A stretch of 64,000 nt of DNA from Candidatus Rubrivivax defluviihabitans (lineage in GTDB: Bacteria > Pseudomonadota > Gammaproteobacteria > Burkholderiales > Burkholderiaceae_C). Shown one piece after another: positions 63,655 to 64,000 of the stretch (position 1 is its first letter; the number at the start of each line of letters is the position of its first letter). A program made the position numbers and the translations under genes. A model generated the notes under the pieces. It ran no database searches. It saw only the letters and a list, made by a program, of their open reading frames with translations, and was not told where the DNA came from. Location: contig JADJMW010000023.1 of the NCBI GenBank assembly GCA_016709385.1, forward strand, positions 1-64,000, given 5' to 3'.

Positions 63655-64000
63655 TCAGGATTCGAGCGCCTTCCACATCGCCACGTCACGCTCGGCGGTC
63701 CAGATGCGCGGATCGCGGTGCGCGGTGGCCTCGTCATAGGCGCGCGACACGTCGAAGGGCATGCAGTGGTCGAAGATGACCCAATGGCCGTATTTCGGCC
63801 GCAGCGCCGCCATCGTCTCGCGGTAGACCGCGTTCAGGTCCTTGCCCGCCGCGGCGCCGGCTTGCACGCTGGCGTAGACATCGCTGATGAAGCTGCGCGT
63901 GCCGGCCAGTCCGGCGGCGACCTGGGCCTCGGTCTGCAGCGCCGGGCCGCGGCCGGGCACCAGCTTGGCGGGCTTCAGTGCCGCCAGCTTGTCCAGCGTC
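63655..64000 (-). CDS. MBL-fold metallo-hydrolase, C-terminal part, cut by window end
   Basis: The frame is open to the window edge. It reads TLDKLAALKPAKLVPGRGPA, a typical late block of metallo-beta-lactamase-fold hydrolases (V-P-G-x-G), then GTRSFISDVYASVQAGAAAG and RPKYGHWVIFDHCMPFDVSR, ending KALES at 63655. About 115 residues are visible, and the zinc-binding HxHxDH block must lie outside. Such hydrolases occur as first genes of FAD-monooxygenase/homogentisate operons; the substrate is unknown. The gap to the monooxygenase start is 14 bases. Confidence 0.75.
   Translation of the reverse strand, partial: TLDKLAALKPAKLVPGRGPALQTEAQVAAGLAGTRSFISDVYASVQAGAAAGKDLNAVYRETMAALRPKYGHWVIFDHCMPFDVSRAYDEATAHRDPRIWTAERDVAMWKALES

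Overview
The window is GC-rich DNA from a betaproteobacterium, probably Burkholderiales. The evidence is codon use, Bug-type TctC binding proteins, an argP/argO pair, a long cobalamin-dependent ribonucleotide reductase with a zinc-ribbon tail, and a homogentisate operon. No rRNA, tRNA, CRISPR array or complete insertion sequence was recognised.

Quality differs along the window. From 1 to about 7.7 kb every recognisable gene is broken by many one-base indels: thioredoxin TrxC, acetoacetyl-CoA synthetase, a TonB-dependent receptor, a secreted hypothetical protein and the end of a peptide-binding protein. Between about 8 and 20 kb genes carry one to four indels each. Most of 20.5-57 kb is clean. 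This pattern fits sequencing or assembly error near a contig end better than decay of unrelated genes, so frameshift-based claims must be read with caution.

Layout. 6.9-16.4 kb: a Yej-type peptide ABC transporter, with three tandem paralogous binding proteins divergent from two permeases and a double ATPase. 16.5-20.1 kb: an amino-acid binding protein, two methyltransferases, an acylphosphatase, a ferredoxin-like stretch and a hydratase remnant. 20.5-26.4 kb: an AraC regulator divergent from a run of hydrolase, alcohol dehydrogenase (in-frame amber codon near its end), cupin, carboxymuconolactone decarboxylase-like protein, acetyltransferase and cyclophilin-like protein. 26.6-28.9 kb: PaiB-like protein, ArgO exporter and ArgP regulator.

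29.2-38.5 kb: a LysR regulator divergent from a tartrate operon. It encodes tartrate dehydrogenase, a tripartite tricarboxylate transporter with TctA and TctB fused, glycerate kinase read through into pyruvate kinase, and an enolase. Together these would take tartrate to pyruvate: tartrate to glycerate, 2-phosphoglycerate, phosphoenolpyruvate, pyruvate. The enolase tail is abnormal.

38.5-43.6 kb (minus strand): UspA-like protein, DUF302 protein and NrdJ. NrdJ carries a 374-residue LAGLIDADG intein placed exactly before the predicted radical cysteine, with an unusual Gly-Gln end. 43.9-53.6 kb: an acid-sugar catabolic operon with lactonase, GntR regulator, beta-decarboxylating dehydrogenase, Gfo/Idh/MocA oxidoreductase, TRAP transporter, OtnK-type kinase and OtnC-type aldolase. 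54-57.3 kb: a secreted Kelch protein and a secreted partner. 57.8-64 kb (minus strand): a membrane protein with a SPOR-like tail, then an aromatic-degradation operon of MBL-fold hydrolase (cut by the window end), FAD monooxygenase, DUF2783 protein, homogentisate dioxygenase and fumarylacetoacetase.
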